From: Cyclobacteriaceae bacterium
Lineage (GTDB): Bacteria > Bacteroidota > Bacteroidia > Cytophagales > Cyclobacteriaceae
Length of the DNA stretch: 64,000 bases
Direction of reading: 5' to 3'
Assembly (NCBI GenBank): GCA_025808415.1
Contig: CP075525.1
Coordinates: 3,581,501-3,645,500 of the forward strand
This document shows, one piece after another, positions 61,714 through 64,000 of the stretch. Below the pieces are notes generated by a model that was not told the DNA's origin, ran no database searches, and worked only from the letters and a program-made list of their open reading frames with translations. Positions within the stretch are counted from its first letter, which is position 1. Each line of letters starts with the position of its first letter. Position numbers and translations under genes: made by a program.

Positions 61714-62277
61714 ATGAAGTTATCCATTCTGATCCTTCTTCTGCCGGTGTTGTTCTCCAATGCACAAACGATTGGGAATTTTACCTTGACAAACGTAACC
61801 GATAATAACAAGATTTCGCTTTCTTCGTACAACACCTCACCTGCTGTGATTATAATTTTTACCAGCAATACATGCCCTTTCGATCGGCACTATGCCGATC
61901 GGATTCAAAAACTTGCCGACAATTATGCGGGAAAAATTCCGGTACTTCTTGTAAACTCATTTACTGATGATGAAGAGTCTGTAGAGGCGATGAGGACCCA
62001 TGCACAACAGCAAAAATTTACAATACCTTACCTGGCCGACAAAGACCAAAAGGTACTGATTCAATTCAATGCACGAAAAAGCCCCGAAGCATTTTTACTT
62101 AAGTCAACAGCAGGGAAATTTACGGTTGCCTACCGGGGCGCCATAGATGACAATGCCCAATCCGCTGAAGACGTCTTTCAATTCTACTTGAAAGATGCAT
62201 TGGAACGAATGTTGGCCGGGCAGAAAGTTGAAACTACTGAAACACGGCCTGTAGGCTGTAATATCCGCAGAAACTAA
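61714..62277 (+). CDS. Exported thioredoxin-fold (redoxin) protein
   Basis: 187 residues with a signal peptide (SILILLLPVLFSNAQ, ~3-17). A redoxin fold follows: AVIIIFTSNTCPFDRHYADRIQKLADNY with a single Cys at ~53 in the place of the CXXC motif (Cys-Pro-Phe-Asp), the cis-Pro region ARKSPEAFLL, and a conserved-looking end RPVGCNIRR with a second Cys. With one active-site cysteine it resembles a peroxiredoxin-like or sulfhydryl-binding protein rather than a classic disulfide reductase. Three bases after the transferase gene, so co-transcribed. Confidence 0.84.
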   Translation: MKLSILILLLPVLFSNAQTIGNFTLTNVTDNNKISLSSYNTSPAVIIIFTSNTCPFDRHYADRIQKLADNYAGKIPVLLVNSFTDDEESVEAMRTHAQQQKFTIPYLADKDQKVLIQFNARKSPEAFLLKSTAGKFTVAYRGAIDDNAQSAEDVFQFYLKDALERMLAGQKVETTETRPVGCNIRRN

Positions 62278-63128
62278 ACACCCAGGTCGGCACCATCAGC
62301 AATGATGAGCAGCAACTCTTTTACCTCTTCGGCCTTTTCATGCTCGCCCATTTTATCGAATGACATAATCAGGTTTCGGAACACCCTACGGATAATTTCG
62401 AGGTTTGAGCAGGGTTCAAAAAACGAAGGCTGGGGTGTGAGTCGCAATTCGTGGATATAGTTTTCGATATCCTGCCTTGAAAAAATAAGGCCTTTGTTAA
62501 AGGCATTGATATAAAAAGAATTTTTACCCTCCTGGTAGATGAGCACAAACAAGTTGGGAAGATTTACGCCATACACCGGCAATTTCAATTTTTGTGCAAC
62601 CAGCATGTAAATCACACACAACGAAATCGGGTTTCCCCTGCGCGTTTCCAATACCACGTTTATCATGGAGTTACCAGGCGAATGGAAATTTTTTGTGTTG
62701 GCTGAAAATTTCAGTTTGTTGAACAACACACTGTTCAGCACCTTCACCTGATCGAACGGGTAAAGGTCGGGTTTAAATTCCAACCAGGCTTCGTAGTACA
62801 ATTGCTCAAGGTCTTGCTTTAACTTTTCCAATTCCAGGTCAGGATATTGGTAGGTCGCAATCAGCCACAATCCGGTAAGTAAATCCTGATCCTCGCTGGC
62901 ATACCATTCTTTTACCCGTTGCTTGATCAACGCATACTGCAAATCGTGAATTAACCCTTCAATTTTCTGCTGTACCTGGGGATTGAAACTGCTCTCCCAT
63001 TGCTGTTCGAGGTAGGGGATTATTTCTTTACCTAAAGAACGGATTTTATCGGTTACGTGAGAGACTACTTGTTCATCCTCATCATCCAATAACGAAACCA
63101 GTGCCTTAAGTTCTTTATCTGACATCAT
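62274..63128 (-). CDS. SirB1-like transglutaminase-fold protein
   Basis: 284 residues (two ATGs in a row; either may be used). The N-terminal ~80 residues are helical and HEAT-like (KALVSLLDDEDEQVVSHVTDKIRSLG). The core is SirB1/transglutaminase-like: LVLETRRGNPISLCVIYMLVAQKLKLPVYGVNLPNLFVLIY (~165-205, with the Cys where a transglutaminase nucleophile sits). SirB1 members are of uncertain role. Starts in an ATGA overlap with the carboxylase gene; ends 4 bases inside the convergent redoxin gene. Confidence 0.83.
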   Translation of the reverse strand: MMSDKELKALVSLLDDEDEQVVSHVTDKIRSLGKEIIPYLEQQWESSFNPQVQQKIEGLIHDLQYALIKQRVKEWYASEDQDLLTGLWLIATYQYPDLELEKLKQDLEQLYYEAWLEFKPDLYPFDQVKVLNSVLFNKLKFSANTKNFHSPGNSMINVVLETRRGNPISLCVIYMLVAQKLKLPVYGVNLPNLFVLIYQEGKNSFYINAFNKGLIFSRQDIENYIHELRLTPQPSFFEPCSNLEIIRRVFRNLIMSFDKMGEHEKAEEVKELLLIIADGADLGV

Positions 63129-64000
63129 GTTTGAATAACCCCAACATTAAAATGTTCAACCGGGGCATGGTTGGCTGCTGCTATGCCCATGGAAATTACT
63201 TTTCGTGTTTCCAGCGGGTCGATTACCCCATCGACCCACAGGCGTGAAGCCGCATAATAAGGACTGAGTTGTTCGTTATACCGGTCAGTAATTTCCTTTA
63301 ACAATGTGTCCTCTTCTTCTTTTGAGATGGCTTTACCTTGTGCCTTGAATGCATTTACCCGTATTTGCAGCAATGTTTTGGCTGCTGAGGCACCGCTCAT
63401 CACGGCTATTTGTGCAGAGGGCCATGCAAAGATCAAACGTGGATCGTAGGCTTTACCGCACATGGCATAATTGCCGGCACCATAAGAGTTACCGATAATG
63501 ATGGTAAACTTCGGCACGGTAGAGTTGGCCATTGCATTTACCATTTTTGCACCGTCTTTAATGATACCGCCATGCTCAGCTTTGCTGCCCACCATAAAAC
63601 CGCTTACATCCTGAATAAAAACTAAAGGGATTTTACGCTGGTTGCAATTCATGATGAACCGTGCCGCTTTATCAGCAGAATCAGAATAAATCACACCTCC
63701 CATTTGCATTTCGCCCTTCTTTGTTTTAACAACCTTGCGTTGGTTGGCAATTATGCCCACGGCCCAGCCATCAATGCGTGCTGTGCCGCAAATAATGGTT
63801 TTACCGTACAAAGCCTTATACTCATCAAATTCAGAGTCATCAACCAATCGCTTGATGATCTCCAATGTATCGTAAGGCTTAACTCGATCGGAAGGAAACA
63901 GGCCATAAATATCAGGCATGTTTTCTTTTGGAGGACGGGAATCAATCCGGTCAAAACCGGCCTTTTCATCATGGCCAATTTTATTGAAGATTGATCGGAT
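63125..64000 (-). CDS. Acyl-CoA carboxylase carboxyltransferase subunit, 3' part
   Basis: The reading frame is open to the window edge, so the 5' part is missing; 291 residues are visible. Biotin-dependent carboxyltransferase of the crotonase-like AccD/PccB class: FIQDVSGFMVGSKAEHGGIIKDGAKMVNA and KFTIIIGNSYGAGNYAMCGKAYDPRLIFAWPSAQIAVM, an oxyanion and biotin-binding core. The sequence MVGSKAEHGGIIKDGAK resembles methylcrotonoyl- or propionyl-CoA carboxylase beta chains, and I cannot tell which. The stop overlaps the SirB1-like start. Confidence 0.87.
   Translation of the reverse strand: MRSIFNKIGHDEKAGFDRIDSRPPKENMPDIYGLFPSDRVKPYDTLEIIKRLVDDSEFDEYKALYGKTIICGTARIDGWAVGIIANQRKVVKTKKGEMQMGGVIYSDSADKAARFIMNCNQRKIPLVFIQDVSGFMVGSKAEHGGIIKDGAKMVNAMANSTVPKFTIIIGNSYGAGNYAMCGKAYDPRLIFAWPSAQIAVMSGASAAKTLLQIRVNAFKAQGKAISKEEEDTLLKEITDRYNEQLSPYYAASRLWVDGVIDPLETRKVISMGIAAANHAPVEHFNVGVIQT

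Overview
This 64 kb window looks like the chromosome of a free-living Bacteroidota bacterium, most likely of the Cytophagales. The signs are: a secreted sugar dehydrogenase ending in a type IX secretion-like sorting domain; starts without Shine-Dalgarno sites but with recurrent TAnnTTTG promoter boxes, some paired with TTTG-like -33 boxes; a DAHP synthase fused to chorismate mutase; a long (~620 residue) PurF-like protein; and TPR-containing histidine kinases. I see no tRNA, rRNA, insertion sequence, prophage or CRISPR array. Nearly every stretch is coding.

Layout. 1-16644 (+) is an amino-acid supercluster: ilvE (cut by the window edge), ilvD, ilvB, ilvN, ilvC, ilvA; then thrA-thrB-thrC behind a threonine/isoleucine-rich leader peptide; then leuC, leuD, leuB, leuA. 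Together they run from aspartate semialdehyde metabolism through threonine to isoleucine, valine and leucine. 16732-20136 holds an acyltransferase and the secreted PQQ-type dehydrogenase. 20252-23135 (-) is a glycosyltransferase / ECF sigma factor / small exported protein / rsmG operon. 23282-26434 (+) is tgt-lptG-EamA transporter. 26431-28098 (-) is fabI-ispE. 28232-40518 (+) carries a zinc-ribbon membrane protein, murI, a TPR histidine kinase, the PurF-like enzyme, an EVE protein, two overlapping paralogous secreted proteins, pyrR-pyrB and cystathionine beta-synthase, followed by a TPR protein with a lone HisKA domain (40544-42073).

42130-52001 (-) is an envelope locus: OmpA-family protein, penicillin-binding protein 1C, an NTF2-like protein and a giant alpha-2-macroglobulin. 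After mscS (+), 53353-58350 (-) holds a peptidase and an aromatic operon: pheL leader, pheA, aminotransferase, tyrA, DAHP synthase-chorismate mutase. The right end has a small lipoprotein, folB, a DivIVA-like protein, a WD40 protein, a phosphopantetheinyl transferase, a thioredoxin-fold protein, a SirB1-like protein and a partial acyl-CoA carboxylase.

The most interesting content is regulatory and non-coding. (1) A classical attenuator precedes pheA: a 28-codon Phe/Tyr-rich leader, a strong terminator and a matching antiterminator segment. (2) A Thr/Ile-rich 26-codon leader precedes thrA. (3) A family of 7-nt-periodic, often inverted spacer repeats (AACTAAC-like) fills at least seven gaps of the ilv and leu clusters and none elsewhere in the window; some repeats run into stop codons and encode C-terminal tails. 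(4) Two copies of an AACCACAGAG-type palindromic dispersed repeat. (5) A terminator hairpin whose loop carries the apparent murI promoter box.
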